DNA of 64,000 nt, from NCBI RefSeq assembly GCF_030272615.1, contig NC_081412.1:24863860-24927859 (forward strand), read 5' to 3'. Position numbers and translations under genes: made by a program. The notes beneath the pieces were generated by a model, which saw nothing but the letters and a program-made list of their open reading frames with translations, did no database searches and was not told the origin of the DNA. This document shows positions 21,185-30,720 of this stretch, in pieces. The stretch is from Cryptomeria japonica (taxonomy: Eukaryota > Streptophyta > Pinopsida > Cupressales > Cupressaceae). Each line of letters starts with the position of its first letter. Position 1 is the first letter of the stretch.

Positions 21185-22006
21185 TGTAATGTCCCCGATA
21201 TAATTAAATAGTCAATTTAAATAATTTATTGTATGGCCCCGTACTTTATAATATATTTCGGGGCCCTTTTATTAATTAGTTAGTTATAAACTTTTTGGTG
21301 TCGACTTGTTTGTAACCCTTTGGGAAACTTCCTGAAGCCCATATATATGGCCGAGTTAGTCATTGTTGTAGGTATGCGAATTTGGCATTTGTCTTTGTTT
21401 GTGTGAATTCCAGTTGGAGTTCCGTGGTCAGCCATTTCGAAGGTGGAAGACCCTCCCTACTTGGTATCCGCAGTTTCGGTGGGATTCATCCCTCACTCTA
21501 TTCTACTCTGTGTACTTGTTCCGGATCTGGAAAATCTAGAACCACATCATTGTTGAATCAAATATTACTTCTAGTTGCATATCTGATAATCTAGTATACA
21601 TGCATGTCAACTAAGTCCAAGGATTCCTAACATTCAAAGTTCATTACTTGATATGCTTGCAGAAGACCAACCCCTTCACTGCACACAGGTTGAAGTCCAC
21701 CATACACCCTCTTCACCGTATGGTCACACTCTCTTCTTACCACCGTACGACCTGCTTCCCTGACACCACTGTATGGCTTGCTTCCCTGACACCACCGTAT
21801 GGCTTGCTTCCCTGACACCACCGTACAGCCCTTCTTCTTGACACCACCGTACGACCCTGCTTGACACCTGTACAGCCCTGCCTGACACCACCGTACAGCA
21901 TCTGCTTGACTCCCATACGGCCTTGTCTCACACCACCGTACGACCCTACTCTAGACACCACCGTACGACCTTGCCACCCTCGCCAGTACGGTCCGGGAAC
22001 ATTGCA
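21185..22006 (+). mobile_element. Solo LTR M (822 bp)
   Basis: It begins TGTAATGTCCCC and ends GGGAACATTGCA, which are nearly inverted copies of each other. It is flanked by ccgta (21180-21184) and ctgta (22007-22011), a 5-bp duplication with one change. Removing it rejoins the protease of E in frame. The right third (about 21690-21990) is a 20-30-bp tandem repeat around CACCACCGTACG. A TATATAT lies near 21340. There is no coding capacity. Confidence 0.7.
21690..21990. repeat. Minisatellite in solo LTR M
   Basis: The unit is like 'gacaccaccgtatggcttgc', repeated about ten times with changes in length. The core CACCACCGTACG resembles the palindromic core CCACCGTACGGTGG of the gypsy minisatellites in A, B, G and L, although M appears to be a different LTR family. 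Confidence 0.7.
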
Positions 22007-22110
22007 CTGTAAGAATGATCCCAAGGATACCCATCTCTACCACTGCGGGGTGTCGACCACTATTGACGGCCAGCAGCATTGGGTCAGCCAAAGGGCTGAC
22101 TAGGACTTCC

Positions 22111-24117
22111 AGTTGGTTTGAAGATGAGTAGGAAAATGTGTGGGTCATGCTATGCACAGATCTTAGAATGGCAGTCCTCAATTGTGGCATTGTTTCAAGA
22201 AGGTCCTGCACCTTTACTGATACCTCCATCTGCAAGACTTGCCGAATAATATTTTTCTTCGCCTCCGTACGGGATGAGGTGCTCGCTGCCTCCATCGTTG
22301 CCCATCGTTCTGTCATCATGCATCGTTCAATCTCACCCTTTGCCTCCAGTGCTCTTTCTTTTTCTGTACGAGGGTTCGAGTAGGTAGCCTTCGTTGCTTG
22401 TGCCCGGGTGAGTGCCAACACCTCCTTTTGCTCGCCACATTTCTCAATATTTAATAGATTCACTTCGGGCTTGGGGCAATTTGTATCGTTGTGGTCGCCA
22501 GGACCACACCATCTGCACAAGTTCTGAGGGGTTTCAGCCTTCTAGCAATCCCGCGCGAAATGCCCCCATTGGTTGCAGGCCCAGCATTGAATCATTGGCC
22601 GTCCTTTAATGTCGTACTGCATTTGGCTCCGGTTATTGTTGTTGTTATTGTTGCCTCTTCCTCCCCTTCGGTTACCTCTGTAACCGTCGGATGATGTCAT
22701 GGTGTTGGCTTGGAGTTGGGATGTGCCTGCCGCAGTGGATGGCAACGACTGCTCCTGGGTGAAGAGCACTTGATTCCCTTGTTTCCTCATATTGTAAGGA
22801 CACTCTTTGGTGGAGTGTCCCAACACTTGGCAAATTTCACAGAAGGGCTTTTTAGGACAGGTGCCTTTTGTATGACCTTCCTTCTTACACTCAGTGCACC
22901 ACACTTCCTCATTCTTGCTCGTTCTTCCCTTCATACTTTTAAATTCTTTCATCATGTGATGCATGTCCTTTTGAAGGGCTTGCACCTTCTTGCTGGATCC
23001 CTCATTGCTGCTACTCCCATCCGAGGATTCCTCATCACCAGAGGACTTGTCTTTCTTCTTACTAGATGTTTTGCCTTCACTTTCCAGGTCCATCGCACGG
23101 TTGTAGGCATCTTCATAGGACGTGGGTGGTACGATTTTCATTTTCTTCCTGAGCGATAATTTCAGACCCTCGACGAACCACCTTTTCTTTAATCCATCAG
23201 TCGACTGGTTGTCCATCTTTCCCAACAATTCCTTCAATCGTCAGCTATATGCTCTAGCTGTCTCGTGTTTTCCTTGCTTCGTACTCAAGATTTCCGCAAC
23301 AATTTCATTGTCGTTCTGAAGGAGTCGAAACTTTGTCTCGAAGGCTTTCTATAACTCGTTCCAAGTTCCTACCTTCATCTTATCTGTATCGAAGTACCAG
23401 TCGATGGCTACCCCGCGTAGGGTGGCGGGGAACTGCACCACCCATTCAGCTTTGTCGGCTACTCCATTGGCTGACCAGATTGTCTTACATGTTCGACAAT
23501 GTCGTATAGGATCTTCCTTCCCGTCTCCAGTGAATTTAGGCAACTTCTACCTGTTCCCCATTATGCTCCTTGGCTGTGGCCCAATCTGCCCTCCACAACT
23601 CGACCCTCCAAAAACTGGTCCTCCAGACACTAGTCCTCCAAAAAGTGGTCTGTTGAGATTTAGTACGTTGGGTCCCACCAGGTTACTCTGACTACTAGGT
23701 GTGATGAGCTTGAACCGAACAGATTGCTTCTACTACCGTGCCCTTGTGTCCTCTCGACACCTTCGGTTGCATTGGTATCTCCCACTTCTCTGTTCTCGGT
23801 CTCGGTCTCCTCTTCTCTCTTGGTCTCGTCACATCTAAATGGCGTGTACGGCTCTACTGTACTCCCATCGCCAATCTCCTCCAACGTGAGGGAAAGGTCC
23901 CCCAACTGCTTCCTAGTGGTTTCTATTAACACAGAAACTTGGCCCTCGCCACTTGAGCCATCATTGCCATTCCGCTTCCTTCTTCAGCAATATTCTTCAG
24001 CCGTCTGTGACGTTCGGCTTGTTGCTCCAACCTTAGTGCCCTCGCTGCTGCCTCATGCTCGTCTTCTTCTTGTCCCTTCGCCACACGGTTTTTGTCCTTA
24101 TTCAGCGTCACGGGCAT
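22111..24117 (-). pseudogene. gag of remnant E
   Basis: The start MPVTLNKDKN (24117) matches the gag starts of A and B. Pieces in different frames follow: 24117-23926, 23932-23660, 23555-23349 (LPKFTGDGKEDPIRHC, RGVAIDWYFD) and 23237-22542 (ELLGKMDNQ, then zinc knuckles CTECKKEGHTKGTC, CEICQVLGHSTKEC and CWACNQWGHFARDC). The fourth knuckle, CRWCGPGDHNDTNC, is in 22520-22111. Internal TAG codons stand where A has Gln (before KLPKF and in WNEL*KAF), and a TGA stands where A has Trp. All four knuckles keep their Cys and His. Confidence 0.85.
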
Positions 24118-24182
24118 CAATTCCTTCGTTCCATGGGATTGAAGGTTCGTTGACGGCTTTCATCATGTTCTTCCTCCTCACG

Positions 24183-24512
24183 TCAACTCCTCACTTCGAA
24201 CTGCTGTAAGATTTGCTGCCGCCAGTTCTCACGGTGTGTTTCCTCTCGGCGGTTTTGAAGGGCAAGGAAAGCTTGTGCCAATAGGTTGGGCAGGTTGTTC
24301 ATCAACTGGTTCACAACGGGGCTCACTCTGAGGGAAGTCCACACAGCACTCTCAGGAACGTCTTCTCGTGTTGCTTCCCTTTGTATGTGAGTTTCAATGG
24401 GCGCTTGTAGTATGCACCTAAAGTCTACTGTCAATGCCCTTTCCCCTTCAAACAATTCTTCTGGTTCTTTTTCCTCAGGGCTTCTCGTCCCTTCATTCAA
24501 TGGTTGGCCCAT
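24183..24512 (-). CDS. ORF0 of remnant E
   Basis: This 109-codon frame starts at MGQPLNEGTRS. It keeps the shared blocks: a DFRCILQAPIETHIQREA segment, ESAVWTSLRVSP, VNQLMNNLPNLLAQA, and a final helix with NWRQQILQQFE. Similarity to ORF0 of A and B is at protein level, with many base differences, as expected of a gene kept under selection before this copy died. The function is unknown. Confidence 0.55.
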   Translation of the reverse strand: MGQPLNEGTRSPEEKEPEELFEGERALTVDFRCILQAPIETHIQREATREDVPESAVWTSLRVSPVVNQLMNNLPNLLAQAFLALQNRREETHRENWRQQILQQFEVRS

Positions 24513-24559
24513 TATCGTTGTGCCATGTAGTATACTCCCATCATTCCCAAGTTTAACTC

Positions 24560-24572
24560 GGCAACGATGCCA
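24560..24572 (-). other. Primer-binding site of E
   Basis: On the minus strand TGGCATCGTTGCC lies 2 bases inside the LTR. It differs from the A, B and G sites at two positions (CAT for GCC in the middle), so either the site has decayed or a different tRNA was used. Confidence 0.6.
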
Positions 24573-24574
24573 GA

Positions 24575-24895
24575 TGTTTGCCCATTGTGCGAACAGTTTA
24601 ATGCATGCAGATGGAATACATAACAAAGAACAGCAATATCGTAGATTCAGATAAACACAGTCATAATGTCTTAAGTCACACAATGTATATCAATTGCTAG
24701 CCAACAAAAAAGATACCATTCCTTTCATAATCGTAATAATGGCAAGTTACATCACATGGTATATAAAGGTACCGAGGGGGTGTGAAGGACAACCGTCGCA
24801 CCCGTAACTACCTACCCTCGGTTACATTACATAACAAAGTACTTCCTAATTACTTAATTACTTATTATTCCCATACATACAATATGCCGCCAAAA
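24575..24895 (-). repeat. 5' LTR of remnant E
   Basis: It is about 320 bp and starts TGTTTGCCC like the LTRs of A. It shares the 'ggtaccgagggggtg' and 'accgtcgcac' core, and the sense strand has TTTATATACC as TATA-like element. The right end reads GCCGCCAAAA where relatives end GCCGCCAACA. The partner LTR was not found. Confidence 0.75.
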
Positions 24896-25271
24896 CCCCC
24901 CTCTCAGTATTGCTTGTATGATCCCCAATTGGTATCAGAGCAGGTACCTTTTGGTTAGGCTTAAAAGCTTGAAGGTTGATTCTATTGGAATTCGAAAATG
25001 AATGCTCTAGAAGGATTAGCTACGAATAGGGCTCCTCTATTCGATGGATCAAACTATGCCTTTTGGTGTGTCAGAATGCGAGCTTACTTGATGTCATTGG
25101 GTTTTGATGTCTAGAATTCTGTTTCAACTGGCTATACAACTGCTCAAAATCCTCCTTCTACTATTGATGAAAAGAGCCTTTGAAAGCAATGCAAAGGCTA
25201 TGAATGCTATCTTGTGTGGATTGTCAGAATCTGAGTTCGTGAAAGTCATGCACTGTGACAGTGCTCAAGCT
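24896..25271 (+). pseudogene. Copia remnant H: LTR end, primer site and first half of gag
   Basis: TGGTATCAGAGC (24930-24941) is the initiator Met-tRNA primer site. Gag starts at 24998 (MNALEGLATNRAPLFDG, then YAFWCVRMRAYLMSLG). It has a stop at 25111-25113 and a frameshift, and continues through AMNAILCGLSESEFVKVMH to 25271, where element G is inserted. The family is a typical Ty1/copia gag (UBN2-like). Only about 30 bases of the copia LTR remain before the primer site. Confidence 0.85.
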
Positions 25272-25535
25272 TCTTGGTGGCAGTATTGTACATGAAAATA
25301 AAACTAGTTAATTAAGTTGTAATTGTCTTGGTTAGTTGGCAACCGCGGGGTGGTAGTTGCGGTGCGATGGTTGGCGCTCGCACCCCCTCGGTACCTTTAA
25401 ATACTTTCGAATGTAACTTGTGAAGGGAACACTTATGAATGGAATAACATCTCTTATACTTGTCTAATATCTATGGCATTACTATTCCTCGTTACGTACT
25501 TTATGTTTTAAGTTATTCACCCGAGAGGGCAAACA
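25272..25535 (+). repeat. 5' LTR of element G
   Basis: This 264-bp LTR is close to the LTR of A read in the same sense, sharing for example 'ggttagttggcaaccg', 'gcgctcgcaccccctcggta' and the terminal 'cacccgagagggcaaaca'. The first dinucleotide is TC instead of TG, a mutation. TTTAAATA is the TATA-like element. Confidence 0.85.
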
Positions 25536-25537
25536 TT

Positions 25538-25550
25538 TGGCGCCGTTGCC
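25538..25550 (+). other. Primer-binding site of G
   Basis: TGGCGCCGTTGCC, 2 bases after the LTR, is complementary to the tRNA-Asp 3' end and identical to the sites of A and B. Confidence 0.85.
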
Positions 25551-25594
25551 TAGACGTACTCGGGAACGGAAGACGCAGATGGCGCACGGACACG

Positions 25595-25699
25595 ATGGGC
25601 CTACCCGTCAGTGAGATTAACCCAGAGGCCGATGACGCGCAAACGGAACAATCATCGTGGAACGCAGAGCGTGATGGCAAGAGGCGAAGGGGAAATTGA
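25595..25699 (+). pseudogene. ORF0 remnant of G
   Basis: This 34-codon frame starts MGLPVSEINPEADDAQTE and jumps to WNAERDGKRRRGN. These match the first and last parts of ORF0 in B, so about 90 codons were deleted in frame. The conserved Trp/Leu core is lost. Confidence 0.65.
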
Positions 25700-25812
25700 A
25701 CCCTGTAATAATCCCGGCACAATGTTGAGATAAATTGTGGCCGAAAGGAAAAATAATAAAAGTTTTTTTTTTTGTACATGGCGTGTGCTTGCTATGTACG
25801 GAAGTGATTTAT

Positions 25813-27135
25813 GCCCAATATATTAAATAAAGATAGAAAAAAAAATAGAAACGGACGAGTGGGAGGCCGCGCAGAAGGCCTTGATTCTGGAGCAGCAAGT
25901 AGAACGTAGACGGAGGCTGAGGCAACTTGCCGAAGGACGACCTGCCGAAGGATGGCCCGAGGGGAACCAAGGAGGTGTCACGGAGGGTGCAGAAGCCGAC
26001 GAAAATTTCTACGCGTCACCAGAACACCGTAGGGTGCAGAGCCACAAAGAGTTTCTGGAGGAAACAAGGTTAAGGAGAGATCTAGTCAAAGAGACTCGGG
26101 ATCGGTTCAGAAACTTATCCCTTACACCACAAAGTGAGGATCACCAAAGGGAGCCAGGAGTGGGCGTGGGTGACAACGAAGGGGAGGATAACCGTACGGT
26201 AGGTGCCACACTCGACAGGCAAAACACCGTACCTCCAGTCACCCACGCAGGACACACCACCGGCACCGAAGGGAGCGGCGCAAGGGCACAAACATAGCCA
26301 CAGCCACCTCCAGGAAGACGACCCCCATCGATGGGGAGTAAACAGAAACTGCCGAAGTTCAATGGTAACGGGAAGGAAGATCCCGTCCGCCATTGTCGAA
26401 CGTGCGAAACCATATGGTCAGCGAACGATGTTACCGACCAAGACGAATGGGTAACACAATTCCCAGCAACCTTGAGAGGAGTGGCCATAGACTGGTACTC
26501 AGATATGGACAAGGCCAAAGTCAGCACATGGCCCGACCTGAAGAAGGAGTTTGGGATAGAGTTCGGCCTCCTGAGAGACGACAATGAAATAGTTGCCGAG
26601 ATCTATGGAATGAAGCAGAATAAGAACGAGACTGTCCGAGCCTATAGTCGGCGGCTGAAGGAACTATTGGGAAAAATGGAGTCAACCAGCAGATGGGTTG
26701 AAAAAGCGATGGTTCGTGGAGGGACTAAAGCATTCCCTCTGAAAGAAGATGAAAATCGTTCCACCTACATCGTACGAAGATGCATACAATAGAGCGATGG
26801 ATCTCGAGAGAAAGACCAAGACATCAAAGAAAAAGAAGAAGAAGGATAGCTCATCCGAGGAGGATGACTCGTCACAGGAAAGCAGCAGCGACAGCGAGGC
26901 TGGCAAACGAGTGCAAGCACTCCAGAAAGACATGGAGCGAATGAGGAGGGAATTCAAAACAATGAGAAGCACCGGTCGGACCGAAGGGGACATATGGTGC
27001 ACTGAGTGCAAAGAGGAGGGGCACACAAAGGGTACTTGCTCGAAGAAGGCATTCTGCAAGATTTGCCAAGTGATGGGACACTCCACCAAGGAGTGCCCAT
27101 ACAACATGAAAACCCGGAATACACAAATGAACTAG
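25813..27135 (+). pseudogene. gag of G, first part
   Basis: The start MPNILNKDR is at 25813. An A-run just after it shifts the frame, and the rest reads from 25850 (DEWEAAQKALILEQQVERRR). A TAG at 26295-26297 stands in the Gln/Pro-rich linker. The gag domain follows (KLPKFNGNGKEDPVRHC, RGVAIDWYSD, KNETVRAYSRRLKELLGKM), with a frameshift near 26690. Then come a Lys/Ser-rich linker and the first two knuckles, CTECKEEGHTKGTC and CKICQVMGHSTKEC. A TAG at 27133-27135 replaces the CAG of NQVLF. Confidence 0.85.
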
Positions 27136-28872
27136 GTGTTGTTCACAGAGCAAGCCACAACGTCTGCACCAGCGGGTACGGGCCAACAAGCAAACAACAA
27201 TGCAACCTCGGGAGGCTACCAAGATAACCGGTGGGGAGGACGAAACAACAATAACAACACAAGGAGCCAAATCCAATACGACTCCAAAGGTCGACCGATG
27301 GTACAATGCAGAGCATGTAGCCAGTGGGGGCACTTCGCCCGAGACTGCCCGAAGGGAGAGGCCACACAATATTTGTGCAAATGGTGCGGACCGGGAGACC
27401 ACGAAGACGCCACCTACCCGAAGTCCGGCATCAACTTGCTCAATGTTGAGGAAACCAAAGAAGAGGAAGCGTTGACCGTAACCCGCGCCCAAGCCAGACA
27501 TGCAATGTGCCCAGACTCGGAGATGGAGAAGCGAAGGGCACGGGAAGCACGGGAAGAAATTGAGAAAGAGATACGAGAAAGGGCGAAGGCGAAGGGTACG
27601 GCGAGTACTTCCAGCCGACCGGAGGTGGAGGATGCTATACTAAATCAAATTTTAAAATTAAAACTAGAGGTGCCTGTGAAGATACACGACCTCCTCCAGA
27701 TGATGCCTCAATTACGAACGGCATTGCTGAATAATCTCTCCCAACCACGCACCAATACCAACCACCGCACAGATGTTCCTGGGGGGTCTGCAATAGACCC
27801 CATGCTGCTGGCAGTTAACACTGGAAGGAACCCGACCATTGTGGAGATGGGTATCCTTGGCACCATGCTAACCGATACCATCGTCGATGGTGGATCAGGA
27901 GTGAATGCTCTTCCAGAAGAAACCTGGCGGAAGCCGACGTTGTGGCCATCTACCTTCAATCTGCTCGGAGCAAATCAGCATGAGACAGGGTTATTGAACG
28001 GGCTCTTCCATTGGCAGATGGAGGATTATGAAATGTTCCAGAGCTACAGGCTCGAAGTAGAGGAACCAGAGCAAGTAACAAAGGAGGTGTACTTGCCAGA
28101 ATACATAGAATATTGGAAGGGAGACGCCCCAAACCTCGTTGACGTAGATAATCCGAAGATCAATTGTGTCGGCAACGATTGGAACCCTATGTGGAAGGCC
28201 GCAGCTTTCAAAATCTTTATTATTCTTCTTCTTCTTATGTACGGGAAGGAGGTCGTGGTCCCTATAGAATTTGTGGTTCCAGGTCGTCGGATGGCCATTG
28301 AAAATAGACTTGCCACCAACGGGTCCAAATTGAAACCCTACCACGCGAAGCATGCAGGGGACCTGAGAGGCCGGAAGGGCACCCGAGAGCCCAGAGGGGG
28401 ACCCGAGAGGATGGAAGGGGACTCGAGAGGCCGAGCAGGTGACTTGAGATGCACACGACCACAACGAGAGACCCTCAAGCGAGGCAAACCAAGAAAAGGC
28501 GATCCCGGAGGCACGAAACTGAGCCAAATCTGGACAATTAAAAAAAAAAAACTCGTACGCCAGGTGACTGTACGGCTTGCAAAAAAAAAAGGCAAAGTGC
28601 ACCGTACGGTGGGGCCACGCATCCACCGTGCGGTGGCACCACGTGGTCACCGTACGGTGGCACCGCAGGCCCACTGTGCGGTGGCACCGCGGGTCCACCG
28701 TGTGATGGCACCGCGAGGTCACCTTGCAGTGGCACCGCGGGTCCACCGTGCGGTGGTACCGTGTGCCCACCATACAGTGGCACCGTGTGTCCACCGCGCG
28801 ATGGCACCGTGGGGTCACCGTGAGGTGGCTATTTTAACTCGCACAATCGAAGAGGCGAACAGAGAAAAATAA
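27136..28872 (+). CDS. Fused gag-protease-integrase-tail ORF of G, with minisatellite read through
   Basis: This single open frame of 578 codons starts just after a TAG. It holds the third knuckle CRACSQWGHFARDC, and the fourth with its last Cys replaced (CKWCGPGDHEDATY). The protease follows (TIVDGGSGVNALPEETW), then a jump after GANQHE. The linker WNPMWKAAAFKIF is followed, after a Leu run, by an integrase piece (LMYGKEVVVPIEFVVP) and then NGSKLKPYH. RT, RNase H and the integrase core are missing, yet every junction is in frame. The C-terminus is a basic region and about ten HRxVAPR-type octapeptides encoded by the minisatellite. It is probably non-functional, but it is a striking open frame. 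Confidence 0.7.
   Translation: MLFTEQATTSAPAGTGQQANNNATSGGYQDNRWGGRNNNNNTRSQIQYDSKGRPMVQCRACSQWGHFARDCPKGEATQYLCKWCGPGDHEDATYPKSGINLLNVEETKEEEALTVTRAQARHAMCPDSEMEKRRAREAREEIEKEIRERAKAKGTASTSSRPEVEDAILNQILKLKLEVPVKIHDLLQMMPQLRTALLNNLSQPRTNTNHRTDVPGGSAIDPMLLAVNTGRNPTIVEMGILGTMLTDTIVDGGSGVNALPEETWRKPTLWPSTFNLLGANQHETGLLNGLFHWQMEDYEMFQSYRLEVEEPEQVTKEVYLPEYIEYWKGDAPNLVDVDNPKINCVGNDWNPMWKAAAFKIFIILLLLMYGKEVVVPIEFVVPGRRMAIENRLATNGSKLKPYHAKHAGDLRGRKGTREPRGGPERMEGDSRGRAGDLRCTRPQRETLKRGKPRKGDPGGTKLSQIWTIKKKKLVRQVTVRLAKKKGKVHRTVGPRIHRAVAPRGHRTVAPQAHCAVAPRVHRVMAPRGHLAVAPRVHRAVVPCAHHTVAPCVHRAMAPWGHREVAILTRTIEEANREK
28600..28830. repeat. 24-bp palindromic minisatellite of G
   Basis: About nine units of 24 bases, such as 'ccaccgtgcggtggcaccgc', with cores CCACCGTGCGGTGG and CACCGTACGGTGG. 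The period is a multiple of three, so the array stays open and encodes repeats. It sits at the place between integrase and aORF where A and B also have arrays. Confidence 0.85.
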
Positions 28873-29591
28873 ATAAAGAAGGGAAACAACGCAGAGGAAG
28901 GAGATTGCACACACCCGCACGCCAAGTACACCGCACAAACAAACACAGTCGTATGGTGGAGGGATATTGACCACACGGGAAGTTGTCTGTGCGCTGGAGG
29001 TGTGTCCGTACGGTAAGGAGGTTGTTGACCGTATGGGGAGGTTGTATGGCCGGGGTGCCATCGGGTACATTACAGAGGAACAACTAAAAAAAAAAAAACG
29101 ACGACGACGACCAGATTGAAAAATTATTCGATGACATCTAGAGCCAGGACATTGAAAATATTAGAGTGGAGAAGAAGGGTTTTGACATCATAAATTATCA
29201 CAGAAATGATGTGCGCCATGGACTTTCGTATGGTTCTAAGGGTTGTTAATTGGTGTTGGCGGCGGGGGCGCTGCCCCTCGACCCCGCTGGGGCGCTGCCC
29301 TAGACCTCGTGGGGGCGCTGCCCCTCGACCCCGCTGGGGGCGTTGCCCCCAGACCCCCAATTTATTTTTGAGTTATAGTACACTTGTTGGAGTTGGGCAA
29401 AGGGCATCAGAGAAGGCACGGTAAATGTTGGGTTGTCCCATATTGTGAGAAAGAAGCCTACAGCTAAGCATTGGCGGGGAAGCCATAAGCCGTAGAGGGA
29501 GACGGATTTGGAGGTTGCGAACAAACAGAGTTTGAGGGAAGGCATTGCAAGAACGCGAAGTCATAGAGCACCAAAGAGTTATTCAGTTCAG
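28873..29591. other. Diverged 3' region of G, no gene seen
   Basis: The stretch contains an A-run with CGACGACGACG at about 29085-29110. A GC-rich block (29255-29355) repeats GGGGGCGCTGCCCCTCGACC three to four times. It lies between the minisatellite and the recognisable aORF remnant. I see no supported coding sequence; the GC-rich block may be an inserted fragment of another repeat. Confidence 0.5.
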
Positions 29592-30106
29592 TTATTAGCC
29601 TTTGGGGAGTGTGATGGAGGATTTGAGGCGCCTCCTAGCCTTTGTGCCAAAGGGTTGTGGCCACCTCCAGGTAGGAATGGTACGCTTGAGGAACTTGGAG
29701 TATGTCTCGGCTGGATGTGCGGTTGCCTTGGTGGATGCACAGAGGGCTTGGGAGGAGCTGACCACCAGGTTGGAGGCAGGAGTAGTGTGAGACTTAGCTT
29801 AGCGTACCCAGGAGTTGGATGCCGAGAGGGCAGCGCAGGTGGCTATCGAGAACAAATTGGCTAGGGAGACAATATCATTTGAGTAGCAGTTGGTGGAGGT
29901 TGAGACTGAAACGCGTGTTTTGCAAACAAGTTTGGTTTAGGCACAGGAGGATTGTGATGTCAAAGGAAGCACTAATGGTGAAATCTGCACTTGAGCATAG
30001 GATGGTAGCAAAAAAGGGTTTTTAAGCGAGGACACAGCAGGTGTATAAGTTTCGGGCTCGACTGGAGTCAGCAGTTCTATTTAATGTCATCTCTATTTTG
30101 TATTAA
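29592..30106 (+). pseudogene. aORF remnant of G
   Basis: Only the C-terminal part is left. A Glu/Ala/Leu-rich helical region contains several TAG codons where relatives have Gln. Near the end ARTQQVYKFRARLESA aligns with ARTQQVYELRARLAAQ of B. It ends at TAA at 30104-30106, directly before the conserved stem-loop. Confidence 0.6.
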
Positions 30107-30145
30107 GTCGTCCGGAGACGACTTCTTTTCTTTTGGGGGGGATGA
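30105..30145 (+). promoter_or_regulatory. Stem-loop and polypurine tract of G
   Basis: AAGTCGTC-CGGA-GACGACTT (30105-30124) is a perfect 8-bp stem with a 4-base loop. The polypurine tract with TTTTGGGGGGG (30131-30141) follows, then GATGA and the LTR at 30146. This is the best-preserved stem among the four copies with 8-bp arms. Confidence 0.8.
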
Positions 30146-30409
30146 TGTTGGCGGCAATATTGTACATGAAAATAAAACTAGTTAATTAAGTTGTAACTGT
30201 CTTGGTTAGTTGGCAACCGCGGGGTGGTAGTTGCGGTGCGACGGTTGGCGCTCGCACCCCCTCGGTACCTTTAAATACTTCCGAATGTAACTTGTGAAGG
30301 GAACACTTATGAATGGAATAACATCTCTTATACTTGTCTGATATCTATGGCATTACTATTTTGCGTTACGTACTTTATGTTTTAAGTTATTCACCCGAGA
30401 GGGTAAACA
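30146..30409 (+). repeat. 3' LTR of element G
   Basis: This 264-bp LTR begins TGTTGGCGGC and ends GGGTAAACA. It is followed by the target duplication aagct (30410-30414). Confidence 0.88.
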
Positions 30410-30414
30410 AAGCT

Positions 30415-30720
30415 ATGTGGGATAAGCTTAAAAATGCTTATGAAGGAGATGAAAAAGTGAAGAAAGCCAAGCTCTAGACTCATAGAATGCAGTTCGAAAG
30501 TCTGAAAATGAAAGAAGATGAAAATGTTGCAACATACTTTCTAAGGGTTGACGAAGTGGTTAATTCTCTCAAAGGCTTAGGAGAATCAGTTGATGATAAA
30601 GTTGTTATACAGAAAATTTTAAGATCTCTACCTTTAAGGTTTGATGCAAAGATTTCTACAGTTGAGGAGATGGCTGACCTTGATCAAATGACCATTGACA
30701 AGCTTCATGTTTGTGATTAA
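30415..30720 (+). pseudogene. Copia remnant H: second half of gag
   Basis: The frame continues across the G insertion with MWDKLKNAYEGDEKVKKAKL. A stop follows at 30477-30479 (TAG, probably from CAG of a Leu-Gln-Thr triplet), then MQFESLKMKEDENVATYFLR and ILRSLPLRFDAKISTVEEM. It ends at TAA at 30718-30720. After this the similarity to copia stops and unrelated sequence begins, so the nucleocapsid and pol of H are gone. Confidence 0.85.

Larger units (their letters stand above)
21059..22110 (-). pseudogene. Protease fragment of E, split by solo LTR M
   Basis: The coding pieces are 22110-22007 (ADPMLLAVNSGRHPAVVEMG) and 21184-21059 (TIVDRGSRVNVLLEETWKKL to VGVDQHG). The catalytic motif reads D-R-G where the intact B copy has D-G-G, and the protein stops matching after DQHG. 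It is inactive on all counts. Confidence 0.8.
21047..24895 (-). mobile_element. Remnant E: 5' part of a gypsy (Tat-like) element
   Basis: On the minus strand the order is LTR (24575-24895), primer site, ORF0, gag and the start of protease. Everything from the middle of protease onward is missing, cut at about 21059 where fragment F abuts. Solo LTR M is inserted in the protease. The LTR is adjacent to the copia remnant H on the right, so E probably inserted in the copia LTR. Confidence 0.8.
25272..30409 (+). mobile_element. Element G: internally deleted gypsy (Tat-like) retrotransposon
   Basis: Its LTRs at 25272-25535 and 30146-30409 (264 bp each) differ at about ten positions. It is flanked by aagct (25267-25271 and 30410-30414), and its removal restores the copia gag frame. 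It keeps a primer site, remnants of ORF0, gag, protease, a minisatellite, a decayed aORF, the stem-loop and the polypurine tract. It has lost RT, RNase H and most of integrase. It is non-autonomous, and older than A or B by LTR divergence. Confidence 0.9.

Noticed and set aside
21185-21631. A shorter solo LTR ending at 21631 (cctaaca)
   Set aside because: No matching duplication flanks that end, whereas the end at 22006 has a near-matching duplication and rejoins the protease frame.
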